Shown in pieces: positions 27,045-35,966 of a DNA stretch of 64,000 bases. The DNA comes from CAYQQU01 sp964419545. Lineage in GTDB: Bacteria > Bacteroidota > Bacteroidia > Chitinophagales > Saprospiraceae. Within the stretch, counting starts at the first letter, position 1. Every line of letters starts with the position of its first letter. The position numbers and the translations under genes were made by a program. The stretch spans positions 1 to 64,000 of the forward strand of contig CAYQQU010000018.1 of assembly GCA_964419545.1 (NCBI GenBank). The letters run 5' to 3'. Under the pieces are notes generated by a model, which made no database searches, was not told the DNA's origin, and saw nothing but the letters and a program-made list of their open reading frames with translations.

Positions 27045-27964
27045 GGAATGCGATCGGGATAATCCGTGATGATGCCGTCGACGCCCAGGTCGATCAGCAT
27101 GTTCATAGTAGTGGTGTCGTTGATCGTCCAGGGAATGATCTTCATGTCGTGTTCGTGGACTTCCTTCACCAGGTTGGCCGTCACCATCCGGTAGTAGGGG
27201 CTGTAGATCTCTGGCCGGTAGCTCAAAGGCCTCAGGTCAGCCGCCAGGCTGCGGCTCTTTTCGGTGAGATAAGCGGTAGTCAGGGAGGCATCCAGCGCAT
27301 GCACGGCTTCTAAAGCGCGGGGATCAAAAGACTGGATACAGCTGCGCTCGGCGATGGCGAGGGCCTGCACGGCCTCGACCACCAGACGGGCGAAAGTATC
27401 GACGGGCGGCGTCTTCTGCCCGTCCCATTCCGGGCGGCTTTTGATCTCGATGTTGTAGCGGGGGGCAGGGCGATCGCGCTCCGTGCAATAGGCTTGCACT
27501 GCGTTTACCACTTCGGCGAGAGTGGGTTTAACCGCGGCCCGTTTCTGCTGCTCCGGGAAGTTGGGGTTGCCGCGGCTTCCGCAGTCGTAAGCCTGTAATT
27601 CCGCCACGGTCATCTGGTAGATCAGGTGGTCTTTTTCGTCCTCCGCACCTATCGGCTGCCCGTCCAGCCGGTTACAGATCACCGCCGAGAACCAGGGCTC
27701 GTGCGAGACGATCAGCTGATGGTCCTTACTCACCGCCAGGTCGAGTTCCAGGGTGGTGATCGCCGGATATTCCAGGGCCTTCAGGAAAGCGGGAACGGTA
27801 TTTTCGGGCATCAGGCCGCGAGCGCCGCGGTGGCCCTGCCAGTCGAAGGAGCTTGCGGACATGGTTGCAGAATGCTTTTCGGAAACATTACCGGCGGGGC
27901 CGTTGCAGGCAGCCGTAGCCAGCAATAGGGCGAACAAGGTAGCGAATCGAGGAGTAGCGGACAT
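27041..27964 (-). CDS. Glycerophosphodiester phosphodiesterase lipoprotein
   Basis: A 307-residue lipoprotein: the signal ends in a lipobox with Cys20 (LATAAC). The TIM-barrel GDPD domain starts HRGARGLMPENTVPAF with catalytic His45 and metal ligands Glu54; ELDLAVSKDHQLIVSHEP supplies the second His and Glu/Asp ligands, and the end GVDGIITDYPDR is standard. It hydrolyses glycerophosphodiesters to glycerol-3-phosphate and an alcohol, at the outer or periplasmic membrane. Length is normal. It overlaps the recQ stop by 4 bp, tail to tail. Confidence 0.92.
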   Translation of the reverse strand: MSATPRFATLFALLLATAACNGPAGNVSEKHSATMSASSFDWQGHRGARGLMPENTVPAFLKALEYPAITTLELDLAVSKDHQLIVSHEPWFSAVICNRLDGQPIGAEDEKDHLIYQMTVAELQAYDCGSRGNPNFPEQQKRAAVKPTLAEVVNAVQAYCTERDRPAPRYNIEIKSRPEWDGQKTPPVDTFARLVVEAVQALAIAERSCIQSFDPRALEAVHALDASLTTAYLTEKSRSLAADLRPLSYRPEIYSPYYRMVTANLVKEVHEHDMKIIPWTINDTTTMNMLIDLGVDGIITDYPDRIP

Positions 27965-28049
27965 ATTCGGTTATTCGATTTCAATATGCTAACGGAAGTT
28001 GACTATCCGGCGGAAGATCGGGGCGTCAGGAATGTTTTGCGCACTGCTA

Positions 28050-28295
28050 TTAATGAATTGTACTTTTCGTGAAAGCTACCGTATCGTATACCCTCCTGAT
28101 CGTACCCATTCCAAGGTAAAAAGCGTACGCCATAATGTAAAAAAATAAGCCAGTCAAAATGCCCTCGAACAACTGGTCAACCGCTTTTCCCAAAAAATAA
28201 GGCAATATCAAAAATATGACATTCTCAACGTTGAACAAGGCGTACGTTAAGATGACCTCCTTGAAGTACTTCGTGAAAATTTTTTTTACATTCAT
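28050..28295 (-). pseudogene. Remnant of an ABC transporter transmembrane protein (N-terminal part)
   Basis: An 81-codon frame with two hydrophobic helices. VILTYALFNVENVIFLILPYFLGKAVDQLFEG and the later RRVYDTVAF resemble the first third of a six-helix ABC exporter subunit, in which the sequence normally continues for about 200 residues more. Here it stops at 28050, and no continuation is found in the 85 bp before the phosphodiesterase gene. The DNA is clearly more AT-rich than both neighbours. I read it as a truncated foreign gene. A genuine small membrane protein is the alternative. Confidence 0.55.
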
Positions 28296-28369
28296 GATTG
28301 TGTGCTCGGCTACTTTTCCACCTCCTTAAGTCTTGATTCCGTTTATACCAGTGTATCCTTAGCCCAGTC

Positions 28370-28533
28370 AGAGCTTGTTTGGAGGTAGTGCTTTTGAAGC
28401 GAAAAACTCAGATTTTGGGTTCTCCCGAAGGGATTTTTCCGGCTCATAGCAGCGCTACGGGTCGGAAAAATGCCACAGGGAGGTTCCAAAAGCTGGGTTT
28501 TGCAGCCAAAATGACTACCTCCAAACAAGCTCT
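28370..28533. repeat. MITE-like element with perfect 20-bp terminal inverted repeats, family 1
   Basis: AGAGCTTGTTTGGAGGTAGT (28370-28389) is exactly inverted at 28514-28533. The 164-bp element has no reading frame of its own. An inner inverted pair (GGATTTTTCC near 28431 and GGAAAAATG near 28464) adds structure. The right end supplies the last base of the stop codon of the adjacent leftward gene. Other copies: 1-50 (exact, partial) and 51353-51471 (diverged). Confidence 0.85.
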
Positions 28534-29906
28534 CAGGCCATGGCCTGTCCCAACTGCTCCATTACCCTGCGGTTTTCGGCCACGTCCAACTGTCCGTTTT
28601 CGATATTTTTGATCAACTCCAGAATACTGTAATTGACCCTCGATTGGATCATCATCCATTCGTTTTGAGAAATCAGATTGAGCAGCTGTTTGTTCTTCCC
28701 CTCATTCCATTGCGCCTGCAACATGATCATGGCGTTGAGGAGCTCCAGGTCGGACCGCTGGAAAAAGTTGGTCAGTTTGGTCAGGGCCAGGCCCGTTTCG
28801 TTGCGGGCAAGATAGCCGTATATCTCACTCCGGAATTCGGGAGTCCAGTCGTAAAGCTCCCTGGCCGAACGGAAAAAATGAAACCCGTCCTTTGACTCCG
28901 CCGGCGTTATTTCCAAATCCTGACTCAGCAAAAAAACGTCTTTCCGGCGTTCGCCAAACCCTTCCAGCATAACAACCAGGCTTATCCGCAAGATCAAAGC
29001 CGTAAAACCCAGTCGCATGGGCGTCAGGTCAAAAACCCACTGGGAATAAAAATGATCGCCGAGCACCTGCTCCTCAGTGCTGAGTGAACGGATTTGCAGG
29101 TGTTCCTGCACCGCATTTTCGGTCAGGGTCACAATCATGAGATCGTTAATTTCAATTTCGCCCAGCGTTGCGTCATCGCTAAGGCCTTCCCGCAACAGAT
29201 GCTCCGCCATTTCCGACCGGCCGATGCGGACCTGCGCCTGGGCTTTCTGCCCCAACTGCAGCTTTTCGGGGAGCTCGTAAACCAACAGGCCCGACCCGCC
29301 ACCGGCATTAAGCACTGGAATACAATAGAGTAAGTCATCGTCTTCCGGGGAATAGTCGCCTAAAGCAGCTGCCGGGTCCAACAAAACATTCGTCTTCGCG
29401 AATACCAACGAATACTTGAAAGGGTTGCCGAACGGATCGTTGCGCGGCGCCAACTCATGATCAAATATAAAATCGAATATCTCCTGCACCCCAACATTTC
29501 TCGACACCTCCACTGTAACTTCCTCCCCGACAGGCATAAACCGAATACCAATGTTTACCTTATCCTCATCCTGTTTTTGTACCGACAATTGATAATGCCC
29601 GGCTACGTTGTCTGCATCTACTTTATCGCCGCGCACCGCTAAACGGGGCGCCATAATAATTACCGCTCCTTCCTTTACCGCTAAATCGAGCATCGTCTTT
29701 TCCTCCGGCAGTTTTCCCCCATTATCCAATTTGAAAAGATCATATTGAATTGGCGCACCCCGGGCATCCGTTCGATCCGCTACCCCGTTGTCCAGTATTC
29801 CTTCGATCAACTCAGCCACGGTGGTATCAGCCGGCAACTCTATGTCCAACTCTTCACCCGAAGGCATAATGCGTACGATGATATTGCGTTCTTTTTCGTC
29901 CTGCAT
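28533..29906 (-). CDS. Tandem ubiquitin-like domain protein with EAD11-like C-terminal domain
   Basis: A 457-residue protein without signal or membrane segment. Residues 8-85 and 115-200 look like two beta-grasp (ubiquitin/YukD-like) domains: both open IxVRIMPSGEELxIELP or IGIRFMPVGEEVTVEV and continue with a helix and a PFGNPFKYSL-type strand. Residues 205-345 form a beta-rich middle domain (LQLGQKAQAQVRIGRSE ... FDLTPMRLGFTALILRISLVV) seen, as I recall, beside NLR/TIR-type proteins. Residues 365-445 (YLARNETGLALTKLTNFF ... NAMIMLQAQWN ... RVNYSILELIKNI) fit an EAD11-like effector-associated domain. It could be an adaptor in a conflict system. It starts 17 bp after the sugar transporter stop, so it is probably co-transcribed. 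Confidence 0.6.
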   Translation of the reverse strand: MQDEKERNIIVRIMPSGEELDIELPADTTVAELIEGILDNGVADRTDARGAPIQYDLFKLDNGGKLPEEKTMLDLAVKEGAVIIMAPRLAVRGDKVDADNVAGHYQLSVQKQDEDKVNIGIRFMPVGEEVTVEVSRNVGVQEIFDFIFDHELAPRNDPFGNPFKYSLVFAKTNVLLDPAAALGDYSPEDDDLLYCIPVLNAGGGSGLLVYELPEKLQLGQKAQAQVRIGRSEMAEHLLREGLSDDATLGEIEINDLMIVTLTENAVQEHLQIRSLSTEEQVLGDHFYSQWVFDLTPMRLGFTALILRISLVVMLEGFGERRKDVFLLSQDLEITPAESKDGFHFFRSARELYDWTPEFRSEIYGYLARNETGLALTKLTNFFQRSDLELLNAMIMLQAQWNEGKNKQLLNLISQNEWMMIQSRVNYSILELIKNIENGQLDVAENRRVMEQLGQAMA

Positions 29907-29923
29907 CGTTCCAGCGTTTTAGC

Positions 29924-31486
29924 CTAAACGGGCGCATCCTTATCTTCTACCCTTAACGTCAGCACCGCCGCCAGCACCAGCGCCACCCCGCCGACGAACA
30001 AGGCGTAGATCGCTTCTCCTTCGAAGAAACCCCGCACGATGAAGCCCAAAATCGCGGCCGCCACGATCTGCGGGATCACGATGAAGAAGTTGAACACGCC
30101 CATGTAATATCCCATTTTGGAAGGCGGCAGCGCCCCCGTCAGAATAGCGTACGGCATACTGAGGATACTCGCCCAGGCGATACCCACGCCCACCATCGAC
30201 AACAGCAGCAGGTTGGGCGCCTGGATCAGGTAGATGGAACTGAGGCCCGCCGCGCCCAGCACCAGGCAGACGGCGTGGGCGACCTTGCGGCTCGTACGCC
30301 TGGCCAGCACCGGCAGCAGGAAAGCCACCGCCGCCGCAATGCCGTTGTACACGGCAAAACAGACGCCCACCCAGTTGGCGCCCTCGTTGTACAAGGCTGA
30401 GGAAGTATCGGAAGTACCGTAGACGTGGCTGGTGACGCCCGCCGTGGTGTAGATCCACATGGCGAAGAGCGCAAACCAGGAAAAGAATTGCACCCAGGCC
30501 AGCTGCTTCATCGTGGGCGGCATATCCTGGAAGTCGTTCATGATGGTGACGAAGCCGTTTTCGTAGCGGCCGCGCTGCTGGAGCAGCCCCGAAAGGACCA
30601 GCAGCAGGCCGATGGCCATCAAGCCAAAAGCCAGGATAAACAACTCTTTCTCCATATCCGCACGCGCCAGCCAGAACAGGAAGAAGCTCCCCGACAGCAA
30701 GAGTATGGCTCCCCTTCGCTGCTGCCGTCTGCCGTTCTCGGAAAAAGCCTCCGGCGTCTGGCGGGCCTTGGCGAATTCCTCTTTTTCCTGGTTGTCCTCA
30801 AAAGTCGCCATCTCTTCCGGCGAATATTCCCGGGACCGGAGCACCGTCCACAACACCGCCAGGAAGAAGACGATGCCGCCCAGGTAGAACGACCATTTTA
30901 CCGAGTCGGGGACGATGCCGGCCGGCGCTTCGTTGGAAACGCCGAACCAATTGGTCAGCATCCAAGGCAGCATAGAAGCCACCACGGCGCCGAGGCCGAT
31001 GAAGAAGCTCTGCATAGCGAAGCCGGCTGTGCGTTGCGACGACGGCAGGTTGTCGCCCACAAACGCCCGGAAGGGCTCCATGGAGATGTTGATGGAAGCG
31101 TCGAGTATCCACAGCATCCCCGCGGCCACCCACAGGAAAGGCGAATTGGGCATGATGAACAGAGCGACCGAAGCCAGAATGGCCCCTACCAGGAAGTACG
31201 GCCGGCGCCGCCCCAGCCGGTTCCAGGTCCGGTCGCTGAAATAACCGATGATGGGCTGTACGAGCAGGCCCGTCACCGGCGCCGCCACCCAGAGGATGGA
31301 GATCTCATCGACCCGGGCGCCCAGGGTCTCGAAGATGCGGCTCACGTTGGCGTTCTGCAGGGCGAAACCGAACTGGATGCCCAGGAAACCGAAGCTCATG
31401 TTCCAGATTTCCCAGAAAGTCAGCCGCGGCTTGGGCCTTAGCGTTACGGAAGGCTTATCGGCGGGAAAAGTCTGCGGTGTGTCCAT
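29924..31486 (-). CDS. GPH/SLC45-type MFS transporter, probable maltose importer
   Basis: A 520-residue, 12-helix transporter. FGIQFGFALQNANVSRIF in helix 1, QPIIGYFSDRTWNRLGRRRPYFLVGA, and a long charged loop (about 225-265) are typical of the glycoside-pentoside-hexuronide/SLC45 group that includes sucrose and maltose carriers. It lies 17 bp after the GH13 gene and within the run with GH65 phosphorylase and beta-phosphoglucomutase, so maltose or maltodextrin is the likely substrate. Inner membrane. A second GPH-type transporter is at 44707-46242 next to pullulanase. Confidence 0.85.
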   Translation of the reverse strand: MDTPQTFPADKPSVTLRPKPRLTFWEIWNMSFGFLGIQFGFALQNANVSRIFETLGARVDEISILWVAAPVTGLLVQPIIGYFSDRTWNRLGRRRPYFLVGAILASVALFIMPNSPFLWVAAGMLWILDASINISMEPFRAFVGDNLPSSQRTAGFAMQSFFIGLGAVVASMLPWMLTNWFGVSNEAPAGIVPDSVKWSFYLGGIVFFLAVLWTVLRSREYSPEEMATFEDNQEKEEFAKARQTPEAFSENGRRQQRRGAILLLSGSFFLFWLARADMEKELFILAFGLMAIGLLLVLSGLLQQRGRYENGFVTIMNDFQDMPPTMKQLAWVQFFSWFALFAMWIYTTAGVTSHVYGTSDTSSALYNEGANWVGVCFAVYNGIAAAVAFLLPVLARRTSRKVAHAVCLVLGAAGLSSIYLIQAPNLLLLSMVGVGIAWASILSMPYAILTGALPPSKMGYYMGVFNFFIVIPQIVAAAILGFIVRGFFEGEAIYALFVGGVALVLAAVLTLRVEDKDAPV

Positions 31487-31503
31487 GTTTTATGTGGTTT
31501 ACC

Positions 31504-32814
31504 TTATGCATTCGAAAGTAACACATAATCCCAAGCTTTCAATTTAAAGCGGGTATTTCTTTCCAGCTGTACGGTATTATCGGAAAATACGTCGCGGTAG
31601 CTGCCGTATATTGTTTCGAAGTCCAGCATTATTTCCCGTGCTTCTTTGCTCAGGTTGAGTACCACGACGCAGCGATCGCCCTCCTTTTCGCGAAAATAAG
31701 CATACACGGCATCGTCCTGTTCGGTGGGGATGCGCACGGGTTCGCCGCCGGCGGCGCCGTTGCCCAGGGCGCGATTGCGGTGTTTGAGGTCGAAGAGCGT
31801 CCGGTAAAATGCTTGTTGGGGCAGCGCCCGCCAGTCGATCTGATCCTTTTCGAAAAACTTCAGCCGGCGATCCAGGCCTGCCTCCTGCCCGCCGTAAAGC
31901 AGAGGCATGCCGCGGAAGGTGAAACAAAAGACGGTCATTGCCGCCGCGGCCGGCCCCAGGCGCTCGCGCACCGTTCCTTTCCAGCTGTTTTCATCGTGAT
32001 TGGTGACGAACATCAGGTGGTAGCCCGGCCCGAAGCGCTGCCGGTCTTCGACCAGCCAGTGGTCGATGTCGGATAAGGCGGCCTTCCCGGCGGCGTATTG
32101 GTTCAGCAGGTGGTGGAAAGCCCAGCCGTAGGTGGTGCAGAACCAGCCTTCATTACGGTGTTCCGGCTGTTCGGCTTCGGCCAGCAGAAAAAGGTCGGAA
32201 CGAAGGGCCCGCAGCCGGCTCGCCGCTTCGGCCCAGAAAAAACCGGGCGTCCGGCCGGCGACGTCGCAGCGAAATCCGTCGATGCCCGTTTCCGCTACCC
32301 AGAAGGCCATCGCATCGGTCATCTCCCGCCGCAGCTCCGGGTTGTCGTAATTCAGCGTCGCGATATCCGTCCAGCCAAAGGGCCTGCCGGTCAGCGGATC
32401 GATGGGCTCGATGAGCTCGCCCTGCTCATCGCGCAAATACCAGTCGGGATGGTCATCGAGCCAGGGATGGTCGCGACCGGTATGGCTGGGCACCCAGTCC
32501 ATGATCACCCGCAGCCCGACACCGTGGATGGCGGCCACCAGTTCCTTGAAGGCCGCCATATCGCCCAGCTGCGGGTTCACGGTGCGGTAGTCGGCCACTG
32601 CATAACAGCTGCCGAGCAGGCCCTTACGGCCCCGTACGCTGATCGGAAAGACGGGCATCAGCCACAGGATATCGACCCCTAGGTCGACCAGCCGCGGCAG
32701 ATGGGGGGCAAAAGCCCGCAGGGTGCCGGCAGCCGTATATTGGCGGATGTTGACTTCGTACATAACGGCGCGATCGGCCCAGTGCGGACAGGCGCCGCGG
32801 TCGGTAGGTTCCAT
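31504..32814 (-). CDS. GH13 alpha-glucan hydrolase (alpha-amylase family), cytoplasmic
   Basis: A 436-residue GH13 enzyme lacking a signal peptide. Conserved regions: MDWVPSHTG (region I), GFRCDVA with nucleophile Asp184 (II), LLAEAE with acid/base Glu213 (III), TNHDENSW with His273 and Asp274 (IV). A short C-terminal beta domain (about 355-436) is present. It would cut or rearrange alpha-1,4 glucans inside the cell, feeding maltose to the GH65 phosphorylase. The exact activity (amylase or maltodextrin glucosidase) is not resolved. It is followed 17 bp on by the transporter. Confidence 0.88.
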   Translation of the reverse strand: MEPTDRGACPHWADRAVMYEVNIRQYTAAGTLRAFAPHLPRLVDLGVDILWLMPVFPISVRGRKGLLGSCYAVADYRTVNPQLGDMAAFKELVAAIHGVGLRVIMDWVPSHTGRDHPWLDDHPDWYLRDEQGELIEPIDPLTGRPFGWTDIATLNYDNPELRREMTDAMAFWVAETGIDGFRCDVAGRTPGFFWAEAASRLRALRSDLFLLAEAEQPEHRNEGWFCTTYGWAFHHLLNQYAAGKAALSDIDHWLVEDRQRFGPGYHLMFVTNHDENSWKGTVRERLGPAAAAMTVFCFTFRGMPLLYGGQEAGLDRRLKFFEKDQIDWRALPQQAFYRTLFDLKHRNRALGNGAAGGEPVRIPTEQDDAVYAYFREKEGDRCVVVLNLSKEAREIMLDFETIYGSYRDVFSDNTVQLERNTRFKLKAWDYVLLSNA

Positions 32815-32895
32815 AACGGTTGCTTCCTTTTGCTGACGGACCGGCAGTGAACCCGATCCCCATTCTCAACGGCCACAAAAGGGAAGAAAGTTTCG

Positions 32896-32983
32896 GGGGG
32901 GGGGTAGTCTTTGGTTTTTAGTCTTTGGTCTTTGGCTGTCCCAAGAGCGCCAAAGACCAAAGACCAAAAACTACCCCTACTGC
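32896..32983. repeat. Second inverted array of TTTGGTC heptamers with a G-run
   Basis: A run of ten G, then TAGTCTTTGG and further CTTTGGT units. After a short spacer (CTGTCCCAAGAGCG) come inverted AAAGACC units ending AAAAACTACCCC. As at 18312-18420, the right arm abuts the stop codon of the leftward gene (CTA at 32977). The two arrays are clearly related. Confidence 0.75.
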
Positions 32984-33528
32984 AACCCATACTGCTCTTT
33001 CGTCGGCATGGTCAGCAGGTTGTCCAGTTTGGACATGATGCCGCGGGAACTGGTGTAGGTGGAAGAGCCGACCCAGGACGCTTCTGTGCCCGACGCGTTG
33101 ATCTGGATTTTCCATTCGCCGTCGTGGGCGTCGTTTTCGGCGTCGAAGATGACGTAGGGATCGCCTTTTTCCATGTACATGCGCCAGGAGCCCCGGCTTT
33201 TCTGTTCCTGCCAGATCCCCGTCTCGAAGGTGCCGTCGGGGTGGAGGTTCCACCAGCGGCCTTTGTTGGCGAGGTACACCTGCCGGTCGTTATCGGGGTT
33301 GACCCAGTGCTCCACCACCCAGTAGTTGTTGGTCAGTGATTGCACGAGGGGCGAATTTCCGGGATTGGTCGGCGCCGCCGCGGAGCCGCCCTGGGCGAGC
33401 GCGGCGTCCCGGGCGTCCTGCGCCGGTGCTTCGGTCGCCGGGCTTTCCGCGTCATTCGTTTCCTTAGGCTCTCCCTGGCAGGCCGCCAGCAGGAGGATCA
33501 ATAATCCAAGCCATCCTATCTGTTTCAT
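32977..33528 (-). CDS. Hypothetical lipoprotein
   Basis: A 183-residue lipoprotein with lipobox LLAAC (Cys17). Residues 20-60 are an Ala/Pro/Glu/Asp-rich linker. The remaining 120 residues are beta-rich with many Trp (WVVEHWVNPDN, GRWWNLHPDGTFETGIWQEQ, GSWRMYM, DGEWKIQI), reminiscent of small lipocalin-like or META-type domains that report a difference between observed and reference forms; no specific family is recognised. Probably at the outer membrane. It sits between the GH65 and GH13 genes on the same strand, so it may belong to the starch transcript. Confidence 0.75.
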   Translation of the reverse strand: MKQIGWLGLLILLLAACQGEPKETNDAESPATEAPAQDARDAALAQGGSAAAPTNPGNSPLVQSLTNNYWVVEHWVNPDNDRQVYLANKGRWWNLHPDGTFETGIWQEQKSRGSWRMYMEKGDPYVIFDAENDAHDGEWKIQINASGTEASWVGSSTYTSSRGIMSKLDNLLTMPTKEQYGLQ

Positions 33529-33630
33529 ATCATCACATTTTTGCAGGGGCCCGGGAGCGATCAGCGCTTGTGCTTCCCCCGGTATCCCCTATTCGGCTAC
33601 TGAAACTTTTCTGTGATCAATAGGGCCAGG

Positions 33631-35940
33631 TCAGTGCTTCAACGCCAGTTTCTTCCCCGGTCCGACATCCTGGGCCTTTCCGTACAACACGATGCGCACC
33701 GGACGGTCGGAGTGGTTGTGCAGCTTCGTTTCCTGCTGGTCGACCATTACCTGGAGGATGGCGTTGCGGAAGCGGATCTTAAAAGTGTACGAGCGCCATT
33801 GTTCCGGGATGAAAGGCTGAAAATGCAGGGTGTCGTCCCATACGCGCATCCCGCCGAAGCCTTTGACGAAAGCCAGCCAGGTGCCGGCCATGCTGGTGAT
33901 GTGGCAGCCGTCTTCCGTATCGTTATTGTAATCGTCGAGGTCGAGGCGGGCGGTGCGCAGATACATCTCATAGGCTTTTTCTTCTTTGCCGAGTTTGGCG
34001 GCGAGTACGGCGTGGACGCAGGGAGAGAGCGACGACTCGTGGACCGTGCGCGGCTCGTAGAAGTCGAAGTTGCGGCGCAGCGTATCCTCGTCGAAATGGT
34101 CTTCGAAGAAATACAGGCCCTGCAGTACGTCAGCCTGCTTGATAAAGCAGGAGCGCAGGATGCGGTCCCACGACCAGTTCTGATTCAGCGGCCGCTGATC
34201 TTCGGGGAGTTGGTCGACCGTAAGCAGCTCTTTGTCCAGGTAGCCTTCCTGTTGCAGGAAGATGCCGCGTTCTTCATCCGCCGGGAAGTACATATTGTCG
34301 ATGATCTCCTGCCAGCGATTTTTCTCGGTATATTCGTAGAACTTGACCTTTTCTTCGAGGGCGGCAAATCTATCGGGCGCTTTCTGTTTGACGTATTCGA
34401 TGGTTTCGATGGCGTAGCGCAGGCACCAGACGGCGATGTAGTTGGTATACCAGTTGTTGTTGATGTTGTTCTCGTACTCGTTGGGGCCGGTCACGCCGTG
34501 CATCACGAACTTTTGCTTGGGTTCGGCGAAGTGCACCCGCTGCGCCCAGAAGCGCGCGATGCCGATGAGCACCTCCAGGCCGTAGTCAACCAGGTATTCC
34601 CGGTTGCCGGTATAGCGGACGTAATCGTAAATAGCATAGGCGATGGCGCCGTTGCGGTGGATCTCTTCGAAGGTGATCTCCCATTCGTTATGGCTTTCCT
34701 CGCCGTTCATGGTCACCATAGGATAGAGGGCGGCGCCGTCTTTGAAGCCGAGCTTCTCCGCGTTCTCGATGGCCTTTTCCAGGTGTTTGTACCGGTAAAT
34801 AAGCAGGTTGCGGGCAACGTGTTCGTCGGCGGTGGCCAGGTAAAAAGGAAAGCAGTAGGCCTCCGTATCCCAGTAGGTGCTTCCGCCGTACTTTTCGCCG
34901 GTAAATCCTTTGGGACCGATATTGAGGCGTTCGTCTTCGCCGGTATAGGTCTGGTACAGCTGGAAGATGTTGAAGCGGATGCCCTGCTGCGCCGCCACGT
35001 CGCCTTCGATAGTGATGTCGGCTTCCTCCCATTTGCGGGCCCAGGCGGCGGCCTGTTCTTCCATCAGCTGATCGAAGCCTTTGTCGAAGGCGTCTTTCAC
35101 GGCTTCTTTGCACCGGTCCATCAGCTCGCTTTTGTCGTGGTTCAGCGAGCTGACGTTGGCCGCGTATTTATAGATTACCGTTTCTTCCCCTTCGTGCCCG
35201 GGCAGGTCGACGCTGCAGCCGACGTACTTTTCGCGCTGCAGGCGATAGGAGTTGAAGTCGACCGCTTCGCCGTTCTGGTAGATCGCGAATTTCATTCCGG
35301 TACACACCTGGAAAGCGGTCTTTTTCGTTTCGGCGAGTACAAAGCCGGAGCGGCGTTTCACTTTGGTTTCCACCTCCACCCAGAATTTCTCTTCCCAGTT
35401 GGCGTCCTCGTTTTCTACGTCTGCATCGACGTAAGGGGTAATGGCCAGGGTGCCCGAGAAGTTGAGCGGCGTGAGGGCGTAGCGGATGGCGCCCACCTGG
35501 TCGTCGACGATGCTGCAGAAGCGGCGCGAGGCGACTTGCACTTCTTTGCCGCTCTTCATCCGCGCGGTGAAGGTGCGTTCCAGGTAGCCTTCCTGCATGT
35601 TAAGCACCCGCCGGAAGTCGGTGACCTCACACTCGTGCAGGTCGAGCGCTTCGCCGTCGATCTTGATGTCGATGCCGATCCAGTTGGCGGCGTTGAGTAC
35701 TTTGGCAAAATACTCGGGATAGCCGATTTTCCACCAGCCTACTTTTGTCTTATCGGGATAATAGATGCCGGCTACGTAGGAGCCCTGCAGGCTGTCGCCG
35801 CTGTATTGTTCTTCGAAGTTGGCGCGCTGGCCCATACGGCCGTTGCCGATACTGAAGATGCTCTCGGAATTGCGGTTGTATTCGGGACGAAAACCTTCCT
35901 CGATGATGCACCATTCGTCGTGCTTGACGTAATTTTTCAT
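33631..35940 (-). CDS. GH65 family phosphorylase, probable maltose phosphorylase
   Basis: A 769-residue enzyme expected to convert maltose and phosphate to beta-glucose-1-phosphate and glucose. Order: N-terminal beta sandwich (about 1-270), helical linker, (alpha/alpha)6 barrel (about 330-690), C-terminal beta domain. Glu488 in GPNEYENNINNNWYTN is the general acid, at nearly the same position as in the Lactobacillus maltose phosphorylase. WDTEAY and TVHESSLSP are other conserved pieces. No signal peptide, so cytoplasmic. It lies 26 bp after beta-phosphoglucomutase, which would use its product. Trehalose or kojibiose phosphorylase is possible, but the context favours maltose. Confidence 0.9.
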   Translation of the reverse strand: MKNYVKHDEWCIIEEGFRPEYNRNSESIFSIGNGRMGQRANFEEQYSGDSLQGSYVAGIYYPDKTKVGWWKIGYPEYFAKVLNAANWIGIDIKIDGEALDLHECEVTDFRRVLNMQEGYLERTFTARMKSGKEVQVASRRFCSIVDDQVGAIRYALTPLNFSGTLAITPYVDADVENEDANWEEKFWVEVETKVKRRSGFVLAETKKTAFQVCTGMKFAIYQNGEAVDFNSYRLQREKYVGCSVDLPGHEGEETVIYKYAANVSSLNHDKSELMDRCKEAVKDAFDKGFDQLMEEQAAAWARKWEEADITIEGDVAAQQGIRFNIFQLYQTYTGEDERLNIGPKGFTGEKYGGSTYWDTEAYCFPFYLATADEHVARNLLIYRYKHLEKAIENAEKLGFKDGAALYPMVTMNGEESHNEWEITFEEIHRNGAIAYAIYDYVRYTGNREYLVDYGLEVLIGIARFWAQRVHFAEPKQKFVMHGVTGPNEYENNINNNWYTNYIAVWCLRYAIETIEYVKQKAPDRFAALEEKVKFYEYTEKNRWQEIIDNMYFPADEERGIFLQQEGYLDKELLTVDQLPEDQRPLNQNWSWDRILRSCFIKQADVLQGLYFFEDHFDEDTLRRNFDFYEPRTVHESSLSPCVHAVLAAKLGKEEKAYEMYLRTARLDLDDYNNDTEDGCHITSMAGTWLAFVKGFGGMRVWDDTLHFQPFIPEQWRSYTFKIRFRNAILQVMVDQQETKLHNHSDRPVRIVLYGKAQDVGPGKKLALKH

Positions 35941-35966
35941 GGTCTTAAATTATGGATGGGTTCTGG

